Assembly (NCBI GenBank): GCA_052148435.1
Contig: JBKQIF010000115.1
Span: 74,384 to 138,383, forward strand
Reading direction: 5' to 3'
DNA: 64,000 bases
DNA from: JBEKYD01 sp052148435
GTDB taxonomy: Bacteria; Acidobacteriota; Terriglobia; Bryobacterales; Bryobacteraceae
Shown: one piece after another, positions 51,009 to 59,800 of the stretch
How the letters are laid out: the number at the start of each line of letters is the position of its first letter
Numbering within the stretch: the stretch's first letter is position 1
The notes under the pieces: generated by a model
What the model saw: only the letters and a program-made list of their open reading frames with translations
Told to the model about the DNA's origin: nothing
The model's database searches: none
Translations under genes and position numbers: made by a program

Positions 51009-52657
51009 GACGCCGCGATTTTCTGCTGGGCGCGGCCGCTCTTCCGGTACGCGAGGCCGGCCTGGGCTTTAGCCTGACGGATGTGACGGCGCGCGCTGGC
51101 ATCCGCTTCGAACATAACAGCGGCGCGTTCGGCGCCAAGTACCTGCCGGAAACCATGGGCCCGGGCTGCGCGTTTCTCGATTACGACGGGGACGGCTGGC
51201 TCGACATTCTGCTGGTGAACGGCATGGATTGGCCGGGCCGCAAGCGCCGCCGCAGCACGCTGCAGCTTTATCGCAACAATCGCAACGGAACCTTCACCGA
51301 CGTTACCGAGCAGGCCGGGCTGGCGGTGGAGATGTATGGCATGGGCCTGGCGGTGGCCGATTATAATAACGACGGTTTTCCGGACGTGCTGGTGACGGCC
51401 GTGGGACAGAACCGCCTGTTTCAAAACACCGGCAAGGGCCATTTCATCGACGCCACGGAGAAGGCCGGCTTGGGCGGGCGCAGCGGGTTCAGCATGTCGG
51501 CTCTGTGGTTCGATTTCGACCGCGACGGGCACCTGGACCTTTTCGTGTGCAACTACGTGAAGTGGGCGCCGGAGCACGACGTCTTCTGCAGCGTGGACGG
51601 CAAGCGCAAATCCTACTGCACGCCGGAGGCATATCACGGCGCCACCTGCTGGCTGTTTCACAATCGCGGCGACGGCACGTTCGAGGATGTTACGGCCCAC
51701 AGCGGAGTGTTCGATACGTCGTCCAAGTCGCTCGGCGTGGCGATGCTCGATTACGATCGCGACGGCTGGCCGGACCTTCTGGTGGCCAACGACACGCAGC
51801 CGAATAAACTGTACCGCAACCGGCGCGACGGCACCTTCGAAGATGTCGCCGTGCACGCCGGCGTGGCCTTCAGCGAGGACGGCAGGGCGCGGGCGGGCAT
51901 GGGAATCGACTCGGGCGATATCGACCGGAGCGGGGTCCAATCCATCGCCATCACCAACTTCGATGGAGAAATGATGGCGCTGTACCGGCCCGGCGCGGAC
52001 GGCGTGTACCAAGATATTGCGCTTGCGAGCGGCGTGGGCCAGGCCTCGCTCAACAGCCTGGGATTCGGATGCCTGTTCTTCGATGCCGATCTGGACGGCA
52101 GTCTGGACCTGTTCGCGGCCAACGGGCACATCGACGAGACGGCGCGCAATATGCGCGGCAAGATCGGCTACGCCCAGGCGCCGCACTTGTTCCTGAATAA
52201 CGGTCATGGCATGTTCCGCGACGTGGCGCGCCAGGCCGGCGAAGGCTTCGCGGCGCCCAAGGTGGCTCGCGGCGCGGCCTGCGGCGATTTCGACAACGAT
52301 GGCGATGTGGACCTGTTGGTCACCACCAATCAAGGGCCGGCTTACCTGTATCGCAACGACGTGACTAATGGCAACCGGTCGTTGCGGCTGCGGCTGCGCG
52401 GCACCAAATCGAATCGCGATGCCATCGGCGCGGTGGCGCGGCTCCGTACCCCGGAAGGCACCCAGTCCCGCGTGGTGAAGAGCGGATCGAGTTACCTGTC
52501 GCAATCGGAACTGGCTTTGACATTCGGCTTGGGCCGGCGCGAGCGGGCGGAACGTCTGGTCGTCGAATGGCCCAGCGGCAGAGTGGACGAGCACGGGCCC
52601 CTGGCCGCGGGCGCTTACCAGTGCGTCGAAGGCTCGAAGCCGGTACAATCCAAGTGA
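51005..52657 (+). CDS. Tat-exported CRTAC1-family protein coupled to a two-component system
   Basis: A 550-residue protein starting at GTG 51005 inside the stop of the response regulator. A Tat motif (RRRDFLLGAAALP) is followed by FG-GAP blades (AFLDYDGDGWLDILLVNGMD; VADYNNDGFPDVLVTAVGQN; MLDYDRDGWPDLLVANDTQP), a cysteine motif CSVDGKRKSYCTPEAYHG, and ASPIC/UnbV (NRDAIGAVARLRTPEG; LTFGLGRRERA; VEWPSG). It is closely related to the protein at 44185-45813, sharing YLPETMGPGCAF and NDTQPNKLYRN. Tat export suggests folding in the cytoplasm, perhaps with calcium or a cofactor. Its place in the operon suggests it is an output or an accessory of the sensor. Confidence 0.9.
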   Translation: MRRRDFLLGAAALPVREAGLGFSLTDVTARAGIRFEHNSGAFGAKYLPETMGPGCAFLDYDGDGWLDILLVNGMDWPGRKRRRSTLQLYRNNRNGTFTDVTEQAGLAVEMYGMGLAVADYNNDGFPDVLVTAVGQNRLFQNTGKGHFIDATEKAGLGGRSGFSMSALWFDFDRDGHLDLFVCNYVKWAPEHDVFCSVDGKRKSYCTPEAYHGATCWLFHNRGDGTFEDVTAHSGVFDTSSKSLGVAMLDYDRDGWPDLLVANDTQPNKLYRNRRDGTFEDVAVHAGVAFSEDGRARAGMGIDSGDIDRSGVQSIAITNFDGEMMALYRPGADGVYQDIALASGVGQASLNSLGFGCLFFDADLDGSLDLFAANGHIDETARNMRGKIGYAQAPHLFLNNGHGMFRDVARQAGEGFAAPKVARGAACGDFDNDGDVDLLVTTNQGPAYLYRNDVTNGNRSLRLRLRGTKSNRDAIGAVARLRTPEGTQSRVVKSGSSYLSQSELALTFGLGRRERAERLVVEWPSGRVDEHGPLAAGAYQCVEGSKPVQSK

Positions 52658-52683
52658 TGAATCGGGGAAAGGGCGGATAGGAC

Positions 52684-53616
52684 ATGCGACGGATTCTGAT
52701 GGTGGCTTGCCTGGCGAACCTCTGCTTCGCCGCCAGGCCGGTGATCTTCGACACCGACATGGGCAACGATATCGACGACGCTCTGGCGCTCGCCATGCTG
52801 CACGCTTTGAGCGATCGCGGCGAGTGTCAACTGATCGGAGTCACTCTCACCAACGGCCATCCAGCGGCCGTCCCGTATATCCGGATGGTCAATCGCTTCT
52901 ACGGCCGCGGCGATTTGCCTGTAGGCGCCGCGATCAAACAGCTCAAGGACGGCGCCCAGGATGGCTACATGACAGCCGCGTTGCGCGGCGCGCCCGCCCA
53001 GAACGCCGGCCCCGCCGAACCCGCGCCGGCGCTACTCGGCCGGCTGCTGGCGAACGCGCGCGAAAAGGTCGTGATCGTGCAGACCGGCTTTAGCACCAAT
53101 CTGGCCGCGCTGCTCAATTCCCCCGGTGGCGCCGCGCTCGCCAAAGAGAAGGTTGCGCTGGTGGTCGCCATGGCGGGCGACTTCGCCGGCGGGGAACCGG
53201 AGTACAACGTCCGTATCGACGTCGCCTCGGCCAAGGCCGTCTTCGAGCGCTGGCCAACCGCCATCGTGTTCAGCGGCTTCGAAATCGGCCGCGAACTCCT
53301 TTTTCCGGCGGCCAGCATCGAACACGACTTCGACTGGGCGCGCCCGCACCCCATCGCGGAATCTTATCGCGCTTACCACCGGATGCCCTACGACCGGCCC
53401 ACTTGGGACCTCACCGCCGTTCTCGAAGCCGTGCGCCCGGCGCATAGCTACTTCGGCCGCTCCGAACCGGGCACCGTGCTGGTGGAAGCGAACGGAGCTA
53501 CGCGCTTCTCCCCGGGCCAGGGCGATCGCCGGTATCTCCGTCTGGACCCATCCAAACGCGCGGAGATTCTCGAAGTCCTCGCGCTTCTCGCCAGCCAGCC
53601 GCCCGCTCAGAGGTAG
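52684..53616 (+). CDS. Exported nucleoside hydrolase (inosine-uridine preferring family)
   Basis: A 310-residue protein with a short signal (MRRILMVACLANLCFA). The diagnostic calcium-binding motif IFDTDMGNDIDDALALAML (D-T-D-x-G-x-D-x-D-D) follows at residues 21-39. Further family features are VTLTNGHPAA, VVIVQTGFSTNLAALL, and an EYNVRIDVASAKAVF block (normally E-x-N-x-x-x-D-p-x-A-A). These enzymes hydrolyse the N-glycosidic bond of ribonucleosides; a periplasmic form would scavenge nucleosides. It begins 26 bases after the CRTAC1 stop. The classical catalytic His near the C-terminus is not obvious, and the active-site loop RPTWDLTAVLEAVRP substitutes for the usual D-x-x-a motif. Confidence 0.88.
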   Translation: MRRILMVACLANLCFAARPVIFDTDMGNDIDDALALAMLHALSDRGECQLIGVTLTNGHPAAVPYIRMVNRFYGRGDLPVGAAIKQLKDGAQDGYMTAALRGAPAQNAGPAEPAPALLGRLLANAREKVVIVQTGFSTNLAALLNSPGGAALAKEKVALVVAMAGDFAGGEPEYNVRIDVASAKAVFERWPTAIVFSGFEIGRELLFPAASIEHDFDWARPHPIAESYRAYHRMPYDRPTWDLTAVLEAVRPAHSYFGRSEPGTVLVEANGATRFSPGQGDRRYLRLDPSKRAEILEVLALLASQPPAQR

Positions 53617-53687
53617 GAAAATGTACGTCGAAGTCTCTGGCGTTGCCTTAGATTAGGCACAGCGTAAAGTCAGTCTCACAGTTGTTC

Positions 53688-53720
53688 CGTGGCGCGCGCA
53701 CTCCTCGGTGCCGCGTCGAG
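53688..53720 (+). repeat. GTCGAG-type dispersed repeat, left arm
   Basis: CGTGGCGCGCGCACTCCTCG then GTGCCGCGTCGAG matches the copy at 47236 with one or two changes. An inverse copy lies at 53905-53987. Confidence 0.65.
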
Positions 53721-53726
53721 CCAGAG

Positions 53727-53821
53727 GTGGGACAGACGATCGTTTTTCGTCGTCTGTCAGACCTCGACACGCCGCCCGCGCCTGACAGACGACAAAAACC
53801 GATCGTCTGTCCCACCTGGCT
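53727..53821. repeat. Double-hairpin (REP/BIME-like) repeat
   Basis: The left half GGTGGGACAGACGATCGTTT then TTCGTCGTCTGTCAG is itself a hairpin (GACAGACGA/TCGTCTGTC). The right half CTGACAGACGACAAAAACCG then ATCGTCTGTCCCACC is its near-perfect reverse complement, so the whole 95 bases can also fold as one long stem. Confidence 0.75.
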
Positions 53822-53904
53822 CCCCGCGCCGCTCCCCCGTCAGTTAGGTCAGCCTATTTTCCTCAGCACCAGAAAACCGTCGGGGCGACCTCAGGAGTTC
53901 GGAG

Positions 53905-53987
53905 TCTCTACTCGATGCTTCCGCGCCCTGTGACAGCGGGCGTCGGCAAGAGTATCGACGCGGCACGCAAGAGAGCGCGCGCCACAT
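53905..53987 (-). repeat. GTCGAG-type dispersed repeat, right arm (inverted)
   Basis: On the minus strand it reads GTGGCGCGCGCTCTCTTGCG then TGCCGCGTCGATACTC and continues to TCGAGTAGAGACTCC. It is inverted relative to 53688-53720. Confidence 0.6.
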
Positions 53988-54093
53988 TTGCCGGTCAAGA
54001 GATGTGAGGTTATTCCTGCGCGGGCCCTCACTGCCGGGTGAGCGCGGCGATTGATGTTATAGTGGACGCATGGTCGGAAAAGGGGCCGTAACA

Positions 54094-54404
54094 ATGGCAT
54101 TCAGAGCGGAACTAAGTCGGCGTGCGTTCCTGGCGGCCTCCGCCGCCACAGTGGCTTCAGCGGCGCTGCCGGCGCACGCCATGGATGCCGCAGCGCCGGG
54201 CGAAGAATGGAAGAACCGGCAGCCGAACATGACTTACCGCCGGCTGGGGCGCACCGGGTACATGCTCTCCTCTATCGGCATGGGCGGCGACGATATCCGG
54301 CCCGACAACATCGACCAGGTGCTCTGGTCCGCGGACATGGGGCTGAACTATTTCGATACCGCGCCCAATTACGGCAACGGTCTCGGCGAGAAGGGCTACG
54401 CGCG
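54094..54404 (+). pseudogene. 5' fragment of a Tat-exported aldo/keto reductase gene
   Basis: ATG 54094 has AAGGGG about 8 nt upstream and opens a Tat signal (LSRRAFLAASAATVASAALP) followed by the start of an aldo/keto reductase: MTYRRLGRTGYMLSSIGMGG, then WSADMGLNYFDTAPNYGNGL with the conserved D-T-A-x-x-Y (catalytic Asp and Tyr). After GEKGYARV the homology stops: the catalytic Lys and His and the whole C-terminal barrel (more than 200 residues) are missing, and the frame runs on as meaningless Arg/Ser-rich sequence to 54699. It is joined at about 54405 to the back half of a DUF362 gene in another frame. Confidence 0.8.
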
Positions 54405-54755
54405 GGTTCACCAGACGCCGACGTCGTCCGGGCCAGGCCGGTGGACCTTGCCATCATCGACGGCATCGAGACGCAGACTGCCGCGAGCGGTGCCTCGCTC
54501 GATGCGGGCTCGACGCGAAAGATCCGGCTGGTCAATCCGGGCATCCTGCTCGCCAGCCGGAACCCGGTGTGCGCCGATGCGGCGGCGGCCGCCGCAATGG
54601 GTTTCGATCCCATGGCGGCCCGCGGGACGCCGCCCTTCGAAAGCTGCGACAGTACCCTGGAGTTGGCGGAGCAGGCCGGCATCGGGGCGCGCGACTTGAG
54701 GACGATCGAGGTCCGCGGGGCGAGCATCGCCGAAGTGCGCACGTCATTCCGATGA
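54405..54755 (+). pseudogene. 3' fragment of a DUF362-family gene
   Basis: In the frame one base later than the aldo/keto reductase part, the sequence reads ADVVRARPVDLAIIDGIETQ, then VNPGILLASRNPVCADAAAA and AMGFDPMAARGTPPFESCDS, ending EVRTSFR at TGA 54753-54755. This is the C-terminal third of DUF362 proteins, with NPV-C-x-D-A and the G-x-x-P-F-x-x-C-D region. The N-terminal two-thirds are missing. DUF362 proteins are often Tat-exported in acidobacteria and some carry ferredoxin domains. The out-of-frame junction shows a deletion between two neighbouring genes rather than a natural fusion. Confidence 0.78.
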
Positions 54756-54834
54756 CACGGGCCGGAAGGCGCCGTGCGTATCATGGCAGTAGAGTGGAGT
54801 TGCAGCCTTCGATCCACCGGAGCCTGGCCCGAAA

Positions 54835-56592
54835 ATGACCCGTCGGCAGATTCTTTCCTTGCCGGTTCTCGCGCTACCGGCAGCCGTTGAGCCCGCCCGT
54901 GCCCAGAACAAGGGGATGGCGTCCAGAGGCGTCAAGGCCCTTCCGCGTGGCAAGCCTTCCGGGCTGCCGTTCCACGCCCGCTTCGTAAACACCGCCAAGT
55001 CCGCCGGACTGCGCGCACCGGTAGTGTTCGGCGGCATCGAACACGCCGATTACATCCTGGAGGCCATGGGATGCGGCGCCGCCTTCGTGGATTACGACAA
55101 CGACGGCTGGATGGATATCGTGATGCTTACCGGCCAGCGCTTCCCAGACCCGCCCAAAGATGCCACCCTCCGGCTCTACAAGAACAATCGCGACGGCACA
55201 TTCACCGACGTGACGGATCAAGCGGGTCTGCGCCGCGGCGTATGGGCCTTCGGCATCACGGTAGGCGACTACGACAACGACGGCTTCGACGACCTCTTCA
55301 TCACCTGCTGGGGCCAGAACATCCTCTTCCATAACAACGGCAATGGAACGTTCACCGACGTGACCGAAAAAGCCGGCCTTGCGCATGCCGCAAAGCGCTG
55401 GGGAACCGGCTGCACATGGATCGATTACGATCGGGACGGCCGCCTGGATCTGTTCGTTTCGCACTACCTGGTCTTCGACCCCGATAAGGTCCCCGCCCGC
55501 GGCAAGGATCCGGGATGCAACTATCGTGGCATTCCGGTGAATTGCGGGCCTGCGGGACTTTCTAAGGAACAATGCGCACTCTATCACAATAACGGCGATG
55601 GCACCTTCACCGATGTGAGCCGCCAGGCCGGCATTTCCACCATCAAACGGGGCTACGGCCTGACGGCCGTGGCGGCCGATTTCGATGGCGACGGGTGGAC
55701 CGATATCTACGTCGCCTGCGATACCACCTACAGCCTGCTTTTCCGAAACAATCACGACGGCACGTTCACCGAACAGGCGCTCGAAACCGGCATCGCGCTG
55801 AACGAAGACGGCCAGGAGCAGTCCGGCATGGGACTGGGAATCGGCGACTTCAATACCGATGGCTACCTGGACATCCTCAAAACCCACTTCGCCGAGGATA
55901 CGCCGGCTCTTTATCAGAACGACGGAAAGGGGAACTTTCGCGATGTCACCATACAGGCGGGCCTCGGCGTGGAAACCCGGTTTGTGTGCTGGGGCGCCGG
56001 GATGTTCGACCTGGACAATGACGGCCTGCCGGACCTGTTCTATGCCACCGGGATGGTCTATCCGGAAGTGGAGCCGTTCAAGACTCCCCGCGTGGTCTAC
56101 CGCAACTTAGGCGGCGGGAAGTTTGAGGAACTGATGGACCAGGCGGGGCCGGGGGTCATCGAGGAGCACTGCAGCCGCGGCGTGGCGTTCGGCGATTTCG
56201 ATAACGACGGCGATCTCGACATCCTAATCGTCAACTTGAACGAGCCGCCGTCGCTGCTGCGCAACGACGTGACCGGCGATAACCACTGGCTCAAAGTCCT
56301 GCTGGTGGGGACGAAATCGAATCGCAGCGCCATCGGGGCAACCGTGGTCGCCAGCTATGGCGGGCGGAAGCAGGCCCAAGCCGTACTAGCCCAGTCATCC
56401 TACCTCTCGGTCAATGACCGGCGGCTGCACTTCGGGCTCGGCCAGGCCGCTACGGCCGACCTGGAGATACACTGGCCGAGCGGGGCGCGGGAAACCATTG
56501 CCGGTGTGGCGGCCGGCCGGCTGGTCGTTGTTCGGGAAGGCTCGGGAATCGTCCGCGCCGAACGTTTTCCGCGCCGGCCACCGGCCGGATAA
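54835..56592 (+). CDS. Tat-exported CRTAC1-family protein
   Basis: A 585-residue protein with a Tat-like N-terminus (MTRRQILSLPVLALPAAVEP). FG-GAP blades with calcium loops cover about 75-490 (AFVDYDNDGWMDIVMLTGQR; TVGDYDNDGFDDLFITCWGQ; AADFDGDGWTDIYVACDTTY; AFGDFDNDGDLDILIVNLNE). Cysteine pairs in PGCNYRGIPVNCGPAGL recur in the protein at 17293 (YCWYLGLAVNCGPRGL), so those two belong to one subgroup. ASPIC/UnbV closes it (NRSAIGATVVASYGG; LHFGLGQAATA; IHWPSG). It stands alone between the deletion scar and the convergent TonB receptor gene. Confidence 0.9.
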   Translation: MTRRQILSLPVLALPAAVEPARAQNKGMASRGVKALPRGKPSGLPFHARFVNTAKSAGLRAPVVFGGIEHADYILEAMGCGAAFVDYDNDGWMDIVMLTGQRFPDPPKDATLRLYKNNRDGTFTDVTDQAGLRRGVWAFGITVGDYDNDGFDDLFITCWGQNILFHNNGNGTFTDVTEKAGLAHAAKRWGTGCTWIDYDRDGRLDLFVSHYLVFDPDKVPARGKDPGCNYRGIPVNCGPAGLSKEQCALYHNNGDGTFTDVSRQAGISTIKRGYGLTAVAADFDGDGWTDIYVACDTTYSLLFRNNHDGTFTEQALETGIALNEDGQEQSGMGLGIGDFNTDGYLDILKTHFAEDTPALYQNDGKGNFRDVTIQAGLGVETRFVCWGAGMFDLDNDGLPDLFYATGMVYPEVEPFKTPRVVYRNLGGGKFEELMDQAGPGVIEEHCSRGVAFGDFDNDGDLDILIVNLNEPPSLLRNDVTGDNHWLKVLLVGTKSNRSAIGATVVASYGGRKQAQAVLAQSSYLSVNDRRLHFGLGQAATADLEIHWPSGARETIAGVAAGRLVVVREGSGIVRAERFPRRPPAG

Positions 56593-56660
56593 GATCCACC
56601 GGGCTTGGATCCCCCCTGATCCCGTGGAATTCAGGTTGAGCCGGATTGGCCAGGCCAGCT

Positions 56661-56740
56661 GTGGGACAGACGATCGTTTTTTGTCGTCTGTCATGCCGAC
56701 GACCGCGCGACAGACGACAGAAGGCGATCGTCTGTCCAGC
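56661..56740. repeat. Double-hairpin (REP/BIME-like) repeat
   Basis: GTGGGACAGACGATCGTTTT then TTGTCGTCTGTCATG forms the left hairpin; GCGACAGACGACAGAAGGCG then ATCGTCTGTCCAGC forms the inverted right half. The left half differs by only one or two bases from that of the copy at 53727-53821. Confidence 0.75.
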
Positions 56741-56751
56741 GTCGCTCCATC

Positions 56752-56780
56752 AAAAAAGGCGGCCCGCCGGGCGGGCCGCC
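56752..56780 (-). terminator. Rho-independent terminator of the TonB receptor gene
   Basis: On the minus strand, GGCGGCCCGCC and GGCGGGCCGCC form an 11-bp GC stem followed by six T residues. It lies about 30 bases past the receptor stop codon. Confidence 0.85.
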
Positions 56781-56809
56781 TGTCAAACGTTTAGGTTTTC
56801 CAAACGAGG

Positions 56810-59800
56810 TCAGAAAGCGAATCGGGCTCCGAGTTGCAGCACGCGGCCGCCCACCGTGGTGCCGGTGATGATGCCGGCGGCGGGAGTTCCGATGTTGGCG
56901 TTGGGGTTAGAGAAACACGGGTGATTAAAGACGTTGGTGGCGTCGAACCGCACCTGGACTTGACCGCCTTCACCCAGTTTCGGGATGCGGAAGGTCTTGC
57001 CCATGGAGAAGTTCAGGGTTCTTTCGCCCGGTCCGAAGAGGACATTTCTTCCCATGTCCCCAAACGTGTAGGGCGCCGGTTCGGCAAATGCCGCGGGGTT
57101 GAACCACTGGTTGACGTTTTGATTCGACGCGTGCCAGTTGCCCACTACGTTGGGATACCAGCTTTCGGCCGCCGAAAAGCCCGCCAGATAGAGGTTGCCG
57201 TTGGGAGCGGATCCACTCAGGTTTGCGCCGCCCCAGACCGGCGTAAACGGCGTGCCCGTCTCGATGATGAAAATGCCCGAGGCGTGCCAGCCGCCCAACA
57301 GGGCATCGACTATTCCGCCCTGATCCTTCAGGAACGTTTGGCCTTTCCCGAAAGGCAGCGCATACACCACGTCGCCTTTTAACGCCTGCCCAATATCGAA
57401 CTGCGACGGTCCGTAATTGACTTGGGGATTATATGCGTCCTGGTAAATCGGCGAGCCGGCGATCCGGCCCCAGCCGGAAGAATCCTGGTCGTCCAGCATC
57501 TTGGACCAGGTGTAATTCACGTCGAAACTCGCCCCGTGGCCGAAACGCTTCTTCATGGACACTTGCAACGAGTCATAGTTCGAAATGGCATTGTAGCTGT
57601 CGCCGTTGATGCCCAGGAACTGCGGGAAGGGCCGGTTGTTTTGCGCGTTGGGTCCAAGCTTGTTGGCTGGCACCTCGTTGGAGTCGATTTCGAACGGGAG
57701 GCCCGTGCCGTGGCTGCCGACATAGGCTACCTCGGCCACCATGCTGCTTGGTAGTTGGCGCTGAACGGAAACCGACCATTGGTAGTTCCGCGCTATCGCC
57801 GTGTTATAGGGGTACTCGTTCACCGCGTGCCCGTTGTACGCCGCCGGATTCGTCGAAGCCGCGACATAGTTCAGGGGTGGATTCGGAGACGAGAGCTGGA
57901 AGACCGGGTTAATATAGGTTGAATCGGCGAGCGACCCGCTGCCGCCGAAGCCGAACCCCAGGGCATTCTCGCCGTAATTGTCGAGGCTCCACAGGTAGCT
58001 GTAAATTCCAAAGCCGCCGCGGATCGACAACTTCGGCATCGGCGCCCAGGCGAATCCGATGCGTGGAAGGAAGATGTCGGGCTTCGTCTTCTGCAGGGCC
58101 GTCCGGCCGTTCTGGCCGCCGAACCACATCGCTCCCAGTGTTCCGGTGGCCGAATTCTGAATCGTGGGATCGAACACGCCGATACGGTTCTTGATCTCGT
58201 CCCATCCATGTTGATACTCATAGCGGAGTCCCAGGTTGAGGGTGAGATGGGGCGTAACTTTGTAATCGTCCTGGATAAACGCCTGCGGTATCTTCATGCG
58301 CATGCCCACTTCGGGAGCGTTGGTGGCGCTCCAAGCTGCCACCTGCCCCAGGAGAAAGTCCGCGTAGCCCAGTCCGCCGCCGCTGCTGTTGGACGGACTA
58401 GGCTGGGTGTAAACGCCGCTGAAGGTGAACAGGCCGGACTGCTCGTTACCCCAAATGGTGGAATTGTCCTGCTCCGCCAGGTAATCGCCGCCGAACTTGA
58501 TGATGTGCTTGCCCCGGATCATGGTCACCACGTCGGATGGGTCGTAGCTGGCTTCGGTAAGCAGGGCGTTGACCGCGCTTCCTCCCCAGGTCATGCCGGC
58601 AACCGGGCCGCCAATGGTGACCGCCGGCGGTACGTCGGCTTCCGCGTAATTCCAGCCGAGTTTCGCCGCCCAGCCCGTTCCGGCGGTCACCGGGTCGAAC
58701 CAGTTACCCTGCCGGGCAAAAGCCATCCGGAATTCGTTGACCGTCGTCGCGCTGATCGTCCAGATTTCCGAGATCTGCACGTGCTGTGCGTCCACATCGC
58801 CTTGCTGGCAATCTGTGGGACAGCCCGGATTGGGAAAGAATAAGGGCAGGTCCCGTTCCATCACCGAGCCGGTCAGGCGGTGCTTGTCGTTCAACTGATA
58901 GTCCAGCCTTCCGAAGTACCGGGGAAGGGGCGAACTGCTGAGCTGCGGCTTCCACCAGTTGTTGGACACCCCCGGGAGGTTTGGCTGGGGAAAGTACGCT
59001 TGGATCTTGGCAGCCAGCGGATCGATGCGGCTGGACGGAATCACGTTACCGGGGAACGCCGTGCGGGTCGTCCCGTTCCAGGTCGCCGGATCGTAGACCG
59101 TCGGAAAGACGGAGCCCGAAAAGTTTCCTGCCGCCATGGCCGGGGTGGCAAACGTATAGTAGGAGTAAGCGCTCGACCTGTTGATAAGCCGGTCGACGTT
59201 GAAATAGAAGAACGCCTTGTTCTTCTTGATGGGGCCGCCTATCGACCCGCCGTAGTTGTCCCACCGCAGATTGGGGACCGAGCCCGAGAAAAAGCTGCGG
59301 GCATTGAAGAAGTTGTTTTGTACGTAATAGTAGGCCGCGCCATGGAAGCGGTTGGTTCCGCTCTTGGTGATCTCGTTGAAGACGCTGCCGCCGACTCCGT
59401 ACTGCGCGTCGAAGCTGGAGGTGCTGATCGCCACCTCCGCAACCGTCTCGAAAATGGCGTCATCCACGTTCGAGCTCTGCGGGTACGTGATCGCTCCGCC
59501 ATCGGTCAGGAAGTTGCTCTCCCACGGCATATTCCCGTTCACGGAAAAGCTCGTGCCGCCACCCGAGACGCCGGGAAGAACCTGGGTGAAATTCGCCCAG
59601 TCCTGGCCCACGTTCGGCAACATCGCCATGGACTCCTTGGGAAGCTCGCTTCCCTGCTGGCCGCTCTCGGTCTGCAGCAGGGTAGCCTGCCCGGTGACCT
59701 CGACCTGTTGGACGGCCGCGCCCACGCTCAACTGGGCGTCTACCATCGTGACACCCACGTCTACGGTCACGCTGTCGCGTGTAAACTGTCCGAACCCTTC

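Larger units (their letters stand above)
53617..54093. other. Repeat-rich intergenic region
   Basis: About 480 bases without a gene. It contains a GTCGAG-type repeat (53688-53720), a long double-hairpin repeat (53727-53821) and a second GTCGAG-type copy in inverse orientation (53905-53987), giving an overall inverted-repeat structure. Confidence 0.65.
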
